Below are positions 17,139 to 25,694 of a DNA stretch of 64,000 nucleotides, piece by piece. The DNA is from Verrucomicrobiales bacterium (lineage in GTDB: Bacteria > Verrucomicrobiota > Verrucomicrobiia > Verrucomicrobiales > DEV007). The notes beneath the pieces are model-generated. The model was not told where the DNA came from and made no database searches. It saw only the letters and a program-made list of their open reading frames with translations. The stretch is from positions 1 to 64,000 of the forward strand of contig PBSY01000012.1 of NCBI GenBank assembly GCA_002726915.1, in the 5' to 3' direction. The position numbers were made by a program, and so were the translations under genes. The first letter of the stretch is position 1. Each line of letters starts with the position of its first letter.

Positions 17139-20100
17139 CTAGCCGTTACGGCCGCAACATTGCTTAAATTTCTTTCCACTTCCGCACGGGCAGGGGTCGT
17201 TCCGGCCGACTTTAGGCATTTCCCGTTTTACCGTCTTGGGAATCTGAATCTGGGGCGCAGTCGCTTCTTTGTCAGCTTCTAAACCTGCGAGAGCGTCAGG
17301 CCGGCTTGTCTGAATGCCCCGAAGAACGCGATTGTAGTCTTCGGGGCGAACTGTTGTTGTGCGGAAAAGATTGCCGAGAACCTCACTCTTGATGCGATCC
17401 ATCAAACCTACGAAGAGCTTGTAGGCGGAGTGCTTATACTCGACGAGGGGATCCTTTTGCGCATAACGGTAGTTTCCAATCGAGTCACGGAGGTTATCCA
17501 TTTCGTAAAGGTGTTCCTGCCAGAGTTGGTCAATGCTGTTAAGGATGACCCAACGTTCAAGTCCCTCGACACGCTCAGGATCCTCGTGAGCGGTCTTCAC
17601 CTCGTAAGCGCCTTTGACTTGATCGACAATGAAATCAAGAACTTCGTCAGGGGATTTGTCAGTAAAATCAGCGTCGCCTTGATTTAGTCCGAGGGGGAAG
17701 TGGGTGTTCACTTCGCTCACTACTGCATCGGTGTTGAGTTCCCCGGTTTCTGGATCGAAGCAGTCTTGAAGCATCGCAGGAAGTGCATCCTCGATAATTT
17801 CGACGACGAGGGCATGTGGGTTTTCTGTATTGAGAACATCGTTGCGGTAGCCATAAACTACGCTCCGCTGATTGTTCATCACGTCGTCATATTCGAGGAT
17901 GTGCTTTCGAGCGAGATAGTCACGCTGCTCAACTTTCTTTTGAGCATTCTCGACGGACTTATTGAGCCAGCTGTGTTCCAATTCCTGACCTTCTTCAAGG
18001 CCGAAACGGTCCATCATTTTAGTCATGCGCTCGGCAGCGCCAAACTGCATCATGAGTTCGTCTTCGAAGCTGACGTAAAAAACAGAGGCACCATTATCAC
18101 CCTGACGGGAACAGCGGCCCCGCAGCTGGCGGTCCACTCGGCGACTACGGTGGCGCTCAGTCGCGATGACCATTAGACCGCCTTTTTCGTTAATGCCTTC
18201 ACCCAGTTTAATATCTGTGCCTCGACCGGCCATGTTTGTGGCAACGGTTACCGCTCCCGGCTGCCCGGCCCGAGCCACGATTTCTGCTTCCTGCTCGTGG
18301 AACTTGGCGTTCAACACGGAGTGGGGGATTTTATCTCGCTTGAGCATGCGCGCCAGAATCTCTGATGATTCCACACTGGCCGTTCCGAGAAGGATCGGCT
18401 GGCCTTCAGTATGATATTCACGAACAAGATCGATGACAGCTTTATACTTCTCACGCTGTGTCTTGAAGATCTTATCGTTAAGATCGACTCGATTGATTTC
18501 TCGGTTTGTTGGCACAACAAGGACGTCGAGCTTGTAGATATCGCGGAATTCCGCTGCTTCAGTTTCCGCAGTACCGGTCATGCCGCCGAGCTTCTCATAA
18601 AGGCGGAAGAAATTCTGGATCGTAATAGTCGCGTAGGTTTGTGTCTCGCCCTCAATCTTAACGCCTTCCTTTGCTTCGACAGCCTGGTGAAGTCCGTCAG
18701 ACCAGCGACGTCCTGCCATCTTTCGTCCGGTATTCTCGTCAACGATCATGACGCGGTTATCTTCGACCACGTAGTGAACATCTTTCTCATAAAGCGTGTA
18801 GGCGCGCATTAACTGAGAAATGGTATGCATTTTTTCCGCTTGCGCCGACATCTGCTGCTGCAGTTCGCCTTTCTTTTCAGCTTTATTGCGATCGGAAAGT
18901 GAGTCGTCACCATCAATAATGGAGAAGGTATCGGACAGGTCTGGTAGGATGAACGCTTCGGGATCGTCGGGACTTAAAAACTGGCGCCCCTGTTCCGTGA
19001 GTTCCGCTTCGTGAGCCTTTGGATCAAGGGTGAAAAAAAGCTCTTCTTTGAGGGCAAAAAGTGCCGTCTTTTGGGGATCGCGATAAAATTCGAGCTCGGC
19101 TTTCTCCATGGCGCGGCGCACCTCGGCGTCTTCCATGGCACGAAGGAGCGCTCGGTTCCGCGGCATGCCTAGCTTCACCTTGTAATAAATCTCACCGGCC
19201 TCTGCCACGTTGCCGGCTTCCATCTCTTTTTTTCCTTCCTGGGCAAGATCGTTGACCAGCTTAGTCTGCTTGCGATAAAGATTCTGAATCGCGCCCTTGT
19301 AGGTGTCGAACTGTTGATCCTGTCGCTGCGTGACCGGACCGGAAATAATAAGGGGCGTCCTCGCTTCATCAACAAGAACAGAGTCGACCTCATCAATCAG
19401 GGCGAAGTAGTGATTACGTTGCACTTGGTCTTCGGCGCTTTGAGCCATTCCATTGTCGCGGAGGTAGTCGAAGCCAAATTCGCTTGCGGTACCGTAAGTG
19501 ATATCCTTCTGATATTGCTCTTTGCGGATCTCGCCACGTTGGTCGTTTTGGATGCAACCCACGGTGAGTCCAAGCCATTTAAAGAGATAACCCATCCATT
19601 CAGAGTCACGGCGAGCGAGATAATCGTTTACGGTGATAAGGTGGACCCCGAGCCCGGACAAAGCATTGAGGAAGACCGGTAGGGTCGCGACGAGGGTTTT
19701 TCCCTCTCCTGTAGCCATCTCGGCAATCATACCACGATGTAATCCGATGCCACCAATCAGCTGGACATCAAAGTGAACCATTTGCCATTTGGTCGGATGG
19801 TCACAGACATCCCATTCTTCGCCGCAAAGTCTGCGGGCAGCATTTTTGACAACGGCATAGGCTTCTGGGAGGATTTCTTCGAGGTATTCAGCTCGGGCTG
19901 CCGGAAACTCCTCCTTGAGTTCAGCAAAGAGGAGTTGAGCCTCAAGAATTTTAGCTGCCATTTCATCATTGTTGAGACTACCCACTTCGGCGGGTTTGAT
20001 GAAATCTGCGGCCTTCTTAAATTCCTCTGAGATGCGATCAAAGCGGTCAGCCCACCCGATCAATGTCTCGCGGTTTTCCTCGCCTTCGCGACTCAAAAGA

Positions 20101-20303
20101 ACGCGTTCGCTGAAACCCTCGATATCGAGGTTGTAGCGATCGAGATGTTCTTTCCACGAGGCAGTTTTGTCGCGCAGCACCTGCTCCGGCTCGTTCTGAA
20201 GCTGTTTTTCAATCTCGTTGATACGGTCTACGATTGGTGCGATCTGCTTGATCACACGCTGATTTCGGCTGCCAACGATGAGTTTTAGGAACCACTTAAG
20301 CAT
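17139..20303 (-). CDS. secA: preprotein translocase ATPase SecA
   Basis: 1054 residues. SecA drives unfolded preproteins through SecYEG. Visible landmarks are Walker A in MATGEGKTLVATLP, the DEVD Walker B in ALIDEVDSVLVDEARTPLIISG, TGTAETEAAEF, GRGTDIKLG, and HRSRRVDRQLRGRCSRQGD of the second nucleotide-binding fold. The C-terminal zinc motif CPCGSGKKFKQCC at the very end binds SecB or ribosomes in the family. It is about 150 residues longer than E. coli SecA because of charged insertions in the first nucleotide-binding domain (about 350-470). parA lies 101 bp upstream on the same strand. Confidence 0.98.
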   Translation of the reverse strand: MLKWFLKLIVGSRNQRVIKQIAPIVDRINEIEKQLQNEPEQVLRDKTASWKEHLDRYNLDIEGFSERVLLSREGEENRETLIGWADRFDRISEEFKKAADFIKPAEVGSLNNDEMAAKILEAQLLFAELKEEFPAARAEYLEEILPEAYAVVKNAARRLCGEEWDVCDHPTKWQMVHFDVQLIGGIGLHRGMIAEMATGEGKTLVATLPVFLNALSGLGVHLITVNDYLARRDSEWMGYLFKWLGLTVGCIQNDQRGEIRKEQYQKDITYGTASEFGFDYLRDNGMAQSAEDQVQRNHYFALIDEVDSVLVDEARTPLIISGPVTQRQDQQFDTYKGAIQNLYRKQTKLVNDLAQEGKKEMEAGNVAEAGEIYYKVKLGMPRNRALLRAMEDAEVRRAMEKAELEFYRDPQKTALFALKEELFFTLDPKAHEAELTEQGRQFLSPDDPEAFILPDLSDTFSIIDGDDSLSDRNKAEKKGELQQQMSAQAEKMHTISQLMRAYTLYEKDVHYVVEDNRVMIVDENTGRKMAGRRWSDGLHQAVEAKEGVKIEGETQTYATITIQNFFRLYEKLGGMTGTAETEAAEFRDIYKLDVLVVPTNREINRVDLNDKIFKTQREKYKAVIDLVREYHTEGQPILLGTASVESSEILARMLKRDKIPHSVLNAKFHEQEAEIVARAGQPGAVTVATNMAGRGTDIKLGEGINEKGGLMVIATERHRSRRVDRQLRGRCSRQGDNGASVFYVSFEDELMMQFGAAERMTKMMDRFGLEEGQELEHSWLNKSVENAQKKVEQRDYLARKHILEYDDVMNNQRSVVYGYRNDVLNTENPHALVVEIIEDALPAMLQDCFDPETGELNTDAVVSEVNTHFPLGLNQGDADFTDKSPDEVLDFIVDQVKGAYEVKTAHEDPERVEGLERWVILNSIDQLWQEHLYEMDNLRDSIGNYRYAQKDPLVEYKHSAYKLFVGLMDRIKSEVLGNLFRTTTVRPEDYNRVLRGIQTSRPDALAGLEADKEATAPQIQIPKTVKREMPKVGRNDPCPCGSGKKFKQCCGRNG

Positions 20304-20404
20304 GTTGAATGAGGGGAGGAAAAAAAGGGGAGGCGGGAGTATAGATCATCTCCACCGAATTTCAGTCGATTTTCCGGGTTGTCGCCGATGTTGGTAGGGG
20401 GGGG

Positions 20405-21172
20405 TCACGCGTGGCGCTGCAGGAATTCGTCGGCCAGAGCTCGGTAGGCGATTGCTCCGGAAGATGAGGGAGCGTAGTCGATGATAGTCTGCCCGTAAGA
20501 AGGCGCTTCTCCGAGACGAATGTTGCGGGGAATGATGGTTTGATAAGTCACTTCAGGAAAATACTCACGCACATCGTTGATGACCATGGACGTGAGATTG
20601 GTTCGGCTGTCTGCCATCGTCATAATGATGCCTTCCAGAACAACATCGGGATTGGCACCAGACTCTTTAATCTGTTGGTGCACACCAACAATTTTAGAGA
20701 GACCCTCGAGGCCAAAATATTCGCACTGGAGAGGAACGATGAGTTCGTCTGCGGCGGCAAGAGAGGACGTCATCAAAACGCCAAGTGACGGAGGGCAGTC
20801 AATCAGCAAGTAGTCCGCTGGATCTGACTGTCTGAATTCGGAGAGAATCTGGCGAAGTCGAATAAGGTGATCTTCCTCCCGGGCCATCTCGATTTCGCAG
20901 CCGGCGAGATCCATGTCACATGGACCCAGCGATAAATTCTCGTATTTGGTCGGTAAAATCAGGTCGGCCATGGGAGTGTCTCCCATCAAGGATTGGTAGA
21001 CGCCTGGATGGTCACCCGGGACAAAGTCAAGTGCACTAGTAGAGTTGGCTTGAGGATCCATGTCCAAGACGATCACCCGGACTCCTCGTTCGGCGAGGCA
21101 GGCACCCAGGTTGACAGAGGTCGTCGTCTTACCGACGCCTCCTTTCTGGTTTGCTATGGCTATGATCTTCAT
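20405..21172 (-). CDS. parA: ParA/Soj-type partition ATPase
   Basis: 255 residues. A deviant Walker A motif, KGGVGKTTTSVNL, with the signature first lysine, lies at residues 10-22, followed by VIVLDMDPQANST and LIDCPPSLG (Walker B). This is the Soj/ParA chromosome-partition class without an N-terminal HTH. Such proteins bind DNA non-specifically as ATP dimers and move ParB-parS complexes. No parB is adjacent: the next gene on the same strand is secA. A run of eight G lies just after its stop. Whether it serves the chromosome origin or another cargo cannot be told from here. Confidence 0.9.
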   Translation of the reverse strand: MKIIAIANQKGGVGKTTTSVNLGACLAERGVRVIVLDMDPQANSTSALDFVPGDHPGVYQSLMGDTPMADLILPTKYENLSLGPCDMDLAGCEIEMAREEDHLIRLRQILSEFRQSDPADYLLIDCPPSLGVLMTSSLAAADELIVPLQCEYFGLEGLSKIVGVHQQIKESGANPDVVLEGIIMTMADSRTNLTSMVINDVREYFPEVTYQTIIPRNIRLGEAPSYGQTIIDYAPSSSGAIAYRALADEFLQRHA

Positions 21173-21455
21173 GGAACGGACTTATCACGTGATGCGGCCG
21201 AAGTTTGCCTGATCCTGGCAAAGGCGAAAGGGAAAAAACGGGTTTGAGTAAATCTTGTCTCCGAAAATCCGTTTTTCGATCATTTGTTCGACAGGGTAAA
21301 AAGACGATTAACACCTGCAGATTAAAGAAACAGCTTGAGTAAAGTAAGCCGCCTCGTAATATCCAGCTTCTTCTGCAAATGGGAAATGCTTTTGATGCAA
21401 TAAGCTTAAGCCTGATGGCTTCTAGCAAGCGTCAGCCCCATGTGGAATAGGCCTC

Positions 21456-21530
21456 GCGCGATTAGCTCAGGGGTAGAGCACCTGCTTCACACGCAGGGGG
21501 TCGCTGGTTCAAATCCAGCATCGCGCACCA
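21456..21530 (+). tRNA. tRNA-Val (anticodon CAC)
   Basis: A complete cloverleaf: acceptor GCGCGAT pairs with ATCGCGC, D arm GCTC/GAGC, anticodon stem CCTGC/GCAGG around the loop TTCACAC with CAC in the anticodon position, T arm GCTGG/CCAGC around TTCAAAT, discriminator A and an encoded CCA. It reads GUG valine codons. The minus-strand frame across it gives the well-known tRNA-derived spurious peptide. Confidence 0.97.
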
Positions 21531-21674
21531 TTTGAGACCTGCTTTTGCCGCTTTTTTCCCACCGAGACAAAAGCCCTTTGGACCTGTGCCGGAAGCTCTC
21601 AACTTAGCTTGAGCCGAATAGTCCTCACAATGTTTGGTGTAGGCCAACGGCAGGGTTTTGTTGCCGTCGGTGGA

Positions 21675-21905
21675 TTAGTTCTGGCCGTGAACAACCGCAG
21701 AAAGAGACCCGTCCATTCCAAGAAGCAAATGAGCGAGGCTCGGATTGTGTTTCTCGATTTCCTTGGCGAGTTCGCGAACGCTGTCTTTAAAGGCGGCGCG
21801 GATCTCTGGATCTTTCTGAGAGAACGTGACGGGATCAGCAGCGGCGCTTTCAAGAAGGTCGAGAGCACGGGCGCTACTGCTGAGTGGCGATTTAGGGAGA
21901 TACAT
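21675..21905 (-). CDS. small hypothetical protein
   Basis: 76 residues, soluble, with a helical and charged middle part (DPEIRAAFKDSVRELAKEIEKHNP) and a hydrophobic tail. No family was recognised. It lies 51 bp downstream of the ribbon-helix-helix-like gene on the same strand and probably shares its transcript. A 9-bp imperfect hairpin at 21644-21670 lies just past its stop but is not followed by a T run. The plus-strand frame over the same DNA is less protein-like. Confidence 0.55.
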   Translation of the reverse strand: MYLPKSPLSSSARALDLLESAAADPVTFSQKDPEIRAAFKDSVRELAKEIEKHNPSLAHLLLGMDGSLSAVVHGQN

Positions 21906-21956
21906 GGTTGAAGAGGCGGCGGGAGCTCCTGTTGGGAGTGGTCGTTTTATTTGACG

Positions 21957-22160
21957 TTACTTTTTGGGGTAAGAGGGGCCAGGCGCCTGCCCATCCTTCT
22001 GAAGGTCACGAATCTTCTCTTTGAGAAGAGCATGCGCGGTATCGGCAGCATTTTTTCCGTAGAATCCGGATTTTGACAGATCCTCGAGAAGTTCCTTCAC
22101 CTGCTTCGTGGTCGATAGAGTGATCTGAACGGTCTCGGTCGTGTTCTTTGGTCTGGCCAT
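21957..22160 (-). CDS. small ribbon-helix-helix-like DNA-binding protein
   Basis: 67 residues. The N-terminal half has the look of a MetJ/Arc-type fold: a short strand (ETVQITLS), helix A (TKQVKELLEDLSKSG), and helix B in AADTAHALLKEKIRDL, ending in a basic Pro-rich tail. Its ATG is preceded by a good Shine-Dalgarno (GGGAGAG, about 6 nt away). An inverted repeat overlaps its own -10 box, which fits autoregulation. The assignment is by pattern only; the target genes other than itself and the following 76-residue gene are unknown. Confidence 0.65.
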   Translation of the reverse strand: MARPKNTTETVQITLSTTKQVKELLEDLSKSGFYGKNAADTAHALLKEKIRDLQKDGQAPGPSYPKK

Positions 22161-22189
22161 CTATCTCTCCCTTTTTTCAATAATAATGG

Positions 22190-22210
22190 CATTGTTATAC
22201 AAAAACAATG
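22190..22210. promoter_or_regulatory. inverted repeat, probable operator
   Basis: CATTGTT (22190-22196) and AACAATG (22204-22210) form a perfect 7-bp inverted repeat with a 7-nt spacer. It overlaps the -10 box of the promoter for the 67-residue ribbon-helix-helix-like gene, a position suited to repression. Confidence 0.45.
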
Positions 22211-22221
22211 GCAATGTGCAA
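22194..22221 (-). promoter_or_regulatory. sigma-70-like promoter of the small DNA-binding protein gene
   Basis: Read on the minus strand, TTGCAC (22221-22216) and TATAAC (22199-22194) are separated by 16 nt. The -10 box is about 34 bp upstream of the ATG at 22160. The match is good for a housekeeping promoter. Confidence 0.5.
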
Positions 22222-22346
22222 AGGTTTTGGCCGATTTTTCTCGGGAGTTCAAGATCAGCCACGTTTGTTCATCCGGAAATTTACCGGACTCGCGCCGTTC
22301 CAAAAGGATTGCGAAAATTCGGGACAAGGGGCACGATAGAGACGTC

Positions 22347-23006
22347 ATGCGATGCCATAGTTATCCTACCCTAATTCTAGTAATCACCTTCGCTGGATTT
22401 GTTGCCGCGTCGTCAGCAGCACAGGAGACAGCCAAGGCAGAAGCGGCAAACGTAAGTAAAGCTGGGAAAGAAGAGATGAGTGATTCAAAGAACCTTGAAG
22501 TCGCGACGATTGGAGGCGGTTGTTTCTGGTGCACAGAGGCTGTCCTTGAGCGTGTCGATGGAGTTGTCGATGTGGTTTCAGGCTACATGGGTGGGCATGT
22601 CGAGAACCCAACCTACGAGCAGATCTGCACGAAGACGACCGGGCATGCTGAAGTCATTCAAGTGACATACAACAAAACTGAGATTTCATTTGAGGAGATC
22701 CTCGACATTTTCTGGCAGGCTCACGACCCAACCACCCTCAACCAGCAGGGAGGTGACCGGGGCCCTCAATATCGTTCAGTAATTTTCTTCCACTCCCCGG
22801 AACAAAAGAACTTAGCGGAGAAGTCAAAAGAGGCTCTCAATGCCAGCAGCGCCTACTCTTCCCCAGCGGTCACCCAAATTTCCGAAGCTTCCACCTTTTG
22901 GGAAGCGGAAGATTATCACCAAGATTATTATCGCCTGAACAAAGATAAGAATCCTTATTGTCGGGTGGTGATCACTCCCAAGATGAAGAAGCTGGGCTTT
23001 GAATAG
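22347..23006 (+). CDS. msrA: peptide methionine sulfoxide reductase A, exported
   Basis: 219 residues from the ATG at 22347; upstream in-frame starts from 22227 add a stretch that does not fit a signal peptide. Residues 1 to about 25 form a signal peptide (MRCHSYPTLILVITFAGF..ASSAAQ), so it works outside the cytoplasm. The catalytic GGGCFWCTEAVLERVDGV motif holds the nucleophilic Cys, and GYMGG, GHAEVIQV, FWQAHDPT and EDYHQDYY are all family marks. It reduces methionine-S-sulfoxide in proteins, with reducing power usually from a periplasmic thioredoxin. It is divergent from the ribbon-helix-helix-like gene, with about 186 bp between. Confidence 0.95.
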   Translation: MRCHSYPTLILVITFAGFVAASSAAQETAKAEAANVSKAGKEEMSDSKNLEVATIGGGCFWCTEAVLERVDGVVDVVSGYMGGHVENPTYEQICTKTTGHAEVIQVTYNKTEISFEEILDIFWQAHDPTTLNQQGGDRGPQYRSVIFFHSPEQKNLAEKSKEALNASSAYSSPAVTQISEASTFWEAEDYHQDYYRLNKDKNPYCRVVITPKMKKLGFE

Positions 23007-23022
23007 TCCCGGCTCTTTATTT

Positions 23023-23703
23023 TTACGACTTGCCGTCAATCGGGCGGCAGCTTGACTCTTCGGTTTCCGAACAAGGTTCCGAGGGGTGTCCGATGTTGAA
23101 GAACACCACCGCACTGATGGCTCCGACGAGGCTTCCCGCAATGGGCAACCAAATCTGAGAAAGGCTTAATTTTCCAACCATGGTCAATGCGACGGCGACG
23201 GCCGGGTTGAGGACTGCCAATGATGTTTCGCCCACGGTGTAAATGGCAGCGATGACCGTGAATCCGATCGCGATACCATAGAATTGGTTCCCTGTGACCG
23301 CCTTAGCGGTGGCTACGTTCATGATGACCCAGACGAGGAGGAACGTAAAGATTACTTCACCAACAAGCGCCGGTCCGACAGAAAGCTGTGCCGCAGTGAC
23401 CTCGACTTCGCCTTTGAAGAGGGCAGAAGCTAGAAGCGCAGCGAGGAAGGCACCAAGGAACTGAACAGCCATGAAGCTGAACATTTCTCTTACCGAAATG
23501 TAGCATCCACGAATGAGGAAAGCCAAGCTAACAGCTGGGTTGTAGTGAGCCTTTGAGATGTGCCCCCCTGCGTAAACCACTGCCACCAAAACCGTTCCGA
23601 TTGCCAGCGGTCCATAGGCTCCTGCTTTTCCGTAGACGGAAGCGACACAGATCGTGAAAACCAGAAAGAAGGTGCCGATTAACTCGTGGGCGAGGCGATT
23701 CAT
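23023..23703 (-). CDS. aquaporin / MIP-family channel with altered selectivity filter
   Basis: 226 residues from the ATG at 23703; a TTG at 23721 is the upstream alternative. Six transmembrane helices and two half-helices are readable. The first NPA box is HYNPAVSLA; the second is LNPAVAVAL. In ordinary aquaporins and glycerol facilitators the second box is followed by Arg (NPAR), which forms the selectivity filter. Here that position is Val, so the pore should be wider or differently selective. The C-terminal tail is Cys- and Ser-rich (EPCSETEESSCRP). It converges with msrA 16 bp away. Substrate could be water, glycerol or another small neutral solute. Confidence 0.8.
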   Translation of the reverse strand: MNRLAHELIGTFFLVFTICVASVYGKAGAYGPLAIGTVLVAVVYAGGHISKAHYNPAVSLAFLIRGCYISVREMFSFMAVQFLGAFLAALLASALFKGEVEVTAAQLSVGPALVGEVIFTFLLVWVIMNVATAKAVTGNQFYGIAIGFTVIAAIYTVGETSLAVLNPAVAVALTMVGKLSLSQIWLPIAGSLVGAISAVVFFNIGHPSEPCSETEESSCRPIDGKS

Positions 23704-23842
23704 AACATGAGAGGGAGACAACTATCACACGACTCCGCTGGCGACGAAATTTTCGGGCGAAGGTCTATAGTTTAGGGATAAATGTGATAGCACGGTGGAA
23801 TGACGGTTTTTTCAAATTTGGGTTCTTCTAAACAAAACCTTC

Positions 23843-24748
23843 CTATTCGATCAGGTATTGCGACATAGCTGTATCAACGTCCATTCCGCCCCGGAGGAGT
23901 GTGTTACCTTCGAACAATTCTGTGGGATCAATGCCTTTCGAATCTTCCCAGTCAGACTCCTCAACCTGACCGCTTTGGCCATATGCTTTGAGGGGATTGT
24001 GATAGGTGACCTGCTCGATCTGCTCCTCGCTGATGCCCCGCTGTTTCATGAGGGCAGCAGTCTTTGGGACTGCTAGGGGATCAGAAATCCCCCAGTCGGC
24101 AGCGCTGTCGACTACGATATTTTCGGCGCCGTATTCGAGCATCAGTTCCACCATGCGCTCGTTACCGAGTTTGGTGTGGGGATAAATCGTGAAGGCGGTC
24201 CAATAACCCCGGTCGAGCACTTCTTTAACGGTTTCCTCGTTATTGTGATCGATGATAACTTTGGACGGTTCAATTCCGACATCTTCGAGAACATCCATGG
24301 TGCGAATGGTTCCTTTTTTCTTATCTCGGTGGGGCGTATGAATCTGGATGGGGAGGTCAGCCTCAAGCGCTAGTTCGGCCTGCTTAATTAAGTATTTTTC
24401 TTCAGCTTTGGTCTGGTCGTCATAGCCGATTTCGCCGATGCCGACAACGCCCTCCTTGCAGATGTAAAGCGGCATCATTTCAAGAACAGCTTCGGCAAGT
24501 TTCTCGTTGTTTGCTTCCTTAGGATTCAACCCGATCGTACAGTAGTGTTTGATGCCGAATTGGCTCGCCCGGAATCGTTCAAATCCAATGAGTGAATTGA
24601 AATAGTCCTTAAAAGTGCCCGGTTCGGTTCGAGGTTGCCCCTGCCAGAAAGAGGGTTCGATTATGGCCGCAACCCCGGCGGCAGCCATCCGCTGGTAGTC
24701 GTCAGTGGTGCGGGACACCATATGAACATGAGAGTCAAAGAAGCGCAT
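23843..24748 (-). CDS. TatD-like metal-dependent hydrolase, EboB-like
   Basis: 301 residues. An amidohydrolase/TatD-type barrel with FDSHVHM (HxH metal ligands) at the N terminus, GIGEIGYDD (Glu ligand), IQIHTPHRDK (His) and VIIDHNNEE (His), and VVDSAADWG with the late Asp. It is 15 bp downstream of an EboA-like gene, which is the arrangement of the ebo clusters, where EboB is a TatD-family member. Ebo clusters are known from cyanobacteria (needed to export a scytonemin precursor) and from Pseudomonas and algal endosymbionts. The other cluster members (prenyltransferase, cyclase, isomerase-like, phosphatase-like) are not adjacent here. Substrate unknown. Confidence 0.7.
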   Translation of the reverse strand: MRFFDSHVHMVSRTTDDYQRMAAAGVAAIIEPSFWQGQPRTEPGTFKDYFNSLIGFERFRASQFGIKHYCTIGLNPKEANNEKLAEAVLEMMPLYICKEGVVGIGEIGYDDQTKAEEKYLIKQAELALEADLPIQIHTPHRDKKKGTIRTMDVLEDVGIEPSKVIIDHNNEETVKEVLDRGYWTAFTIYPHTKLGNERMVELMLEYGAENIVVDSAADWGISDPLAVPKTAALMKQRGISEEQIEQVTYHNPLKAYGQSGQVEESDWEDSKGIDPTELFEGNTLLRGGMDVDTAMSQYLIE

Positions 24749-24762
24749 TGTTTGTGGGTGGG

Positions 24763-25617
24763 TTAGGTCAAGCTTTCGTGAACGAGTTGTTCTTCCATGG
24801 ACTGTCCGAGTGAATTCCAGGTAAGGTTGCCCGAATCGATCAAGGCGAGTTCTTTGGCGAGTGACTTCTGAAGATCGATGAGGGATTCTCCCGATTCCGA
24901 AACGACAAGGGATGCCGCGGCGTGGTCATTAGGATTTTCACTGCCTGCCACCTTTCTGATGTCGTCACTGTGACGCTTGTCAAGATAACCTGCGACACTT
25001 CGCCACGCTTCCGGTGTGATGACCCGGTCTGCGGCCCATCGTTCGTGTGCGAGGTCCGAAATTGCTTCAGCCAGAGGCTGGTTCTTGCGCTTCGCAACGC
25101 CATGGATACGATGAAGCGGACGAGTCATAAAGATCGCTTTCAGCATCATCTGGTTCCACGCTTCGTCGGTGAAGTGCATCTGGGGAAAAGGGTTGTCGAG
25201 GGCGATGGCATCGAAAATATCAACGATGTTCGTTCGGAGCCCATCCACCGCTGCTTCGATCAGTTCGTCTTGATGCGGCATCCATTGTAGGGCCGAGAAA
25301 AGTGCGATTTGCTCCCGAATATCCGCCGTGTTGAGAACCGAAAAAAAGGTTTCGAGAAAGATGGTCTTCTCCTGTTCGCCGAGGAAAAGAAGGAGAGCAA
25401 CTCTTGCGGCCCGATATTCATCCCAGCCATTGAAGGGAGAATCATCGGCACCTTTTATCTTCGCAGATTTATCAAATCGTCTGGAAACACCGCTGAATGA
25501 GTAATAGAAAGGGCGCTTCTCGAAAGTCGCCGAGAGGTTTGAAATAGTGTTTCGCAACCAGGAGACAGCGTCCCGATCTGCCGACTCCGCGAGGCTCTCG
25601 ATTAGTTTCTCACGCAT
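24763..25617 (-). CDS. EboA-domain protein
   Basis: 284 residues, soluble and largely helical. Family-like stretches are the N-terminal FYYSFSGVSRRF, the GWDEYRAARVALLLFL helix, the middle NQMMLKAIFMTRPLHRIHGVAKRKN, and HERWAADRVITPEAWRSVAGYLD, which together fit EboA. EboA has no assigned biochemical activity; in cyanobacteria and Pseudomonas it belongs to a cluster tied to secretion of a secondary metabolite. Here it forms a two-gene unit with the TatD-like gene 14 bp downstream. The assignment rests on memory of the family pattern and would need a profile search to be firm. Confidence 0.6.
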   Translation of the reverse strand: MREKLIESLAESADRDAVSWLRNTISNLSATFEKRPFYYSFSGVSRRFDKSAKIKGADDSPFNGWDEYRAARVALLLFLGEQEKTIFLETFFSVLNTADIREQIALFSALQWMPHQDELIEAAVDGLRTNIVDIFDAIALDNPFPQMHFTDEAWNQMMLKAIFMTRPLHRIHGVAKRKNQPLAEAISDLAHERWAADRVITPEAWRSVAGYLDKRHSDDIRKVAGSENPNDHAAASLVVSESGESLIDLQKSLAKELALIDSGNLTWNSLGQSMEEQLVHESLT

Positions 25618-25694
25618 GATCTATCTCTCATAAGATCAGAGGGTTTTGGTCTCTCGTCAATGGTCTTAGATGCCGAGGTGGAAGTCTTTTCAGC

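Noticed and set aside
21462-21647. Minus-strand protein-coding frame across the tRNA
   Set aside because: It is the well-known spurious peptide read from the antisense of a tRNA gene.
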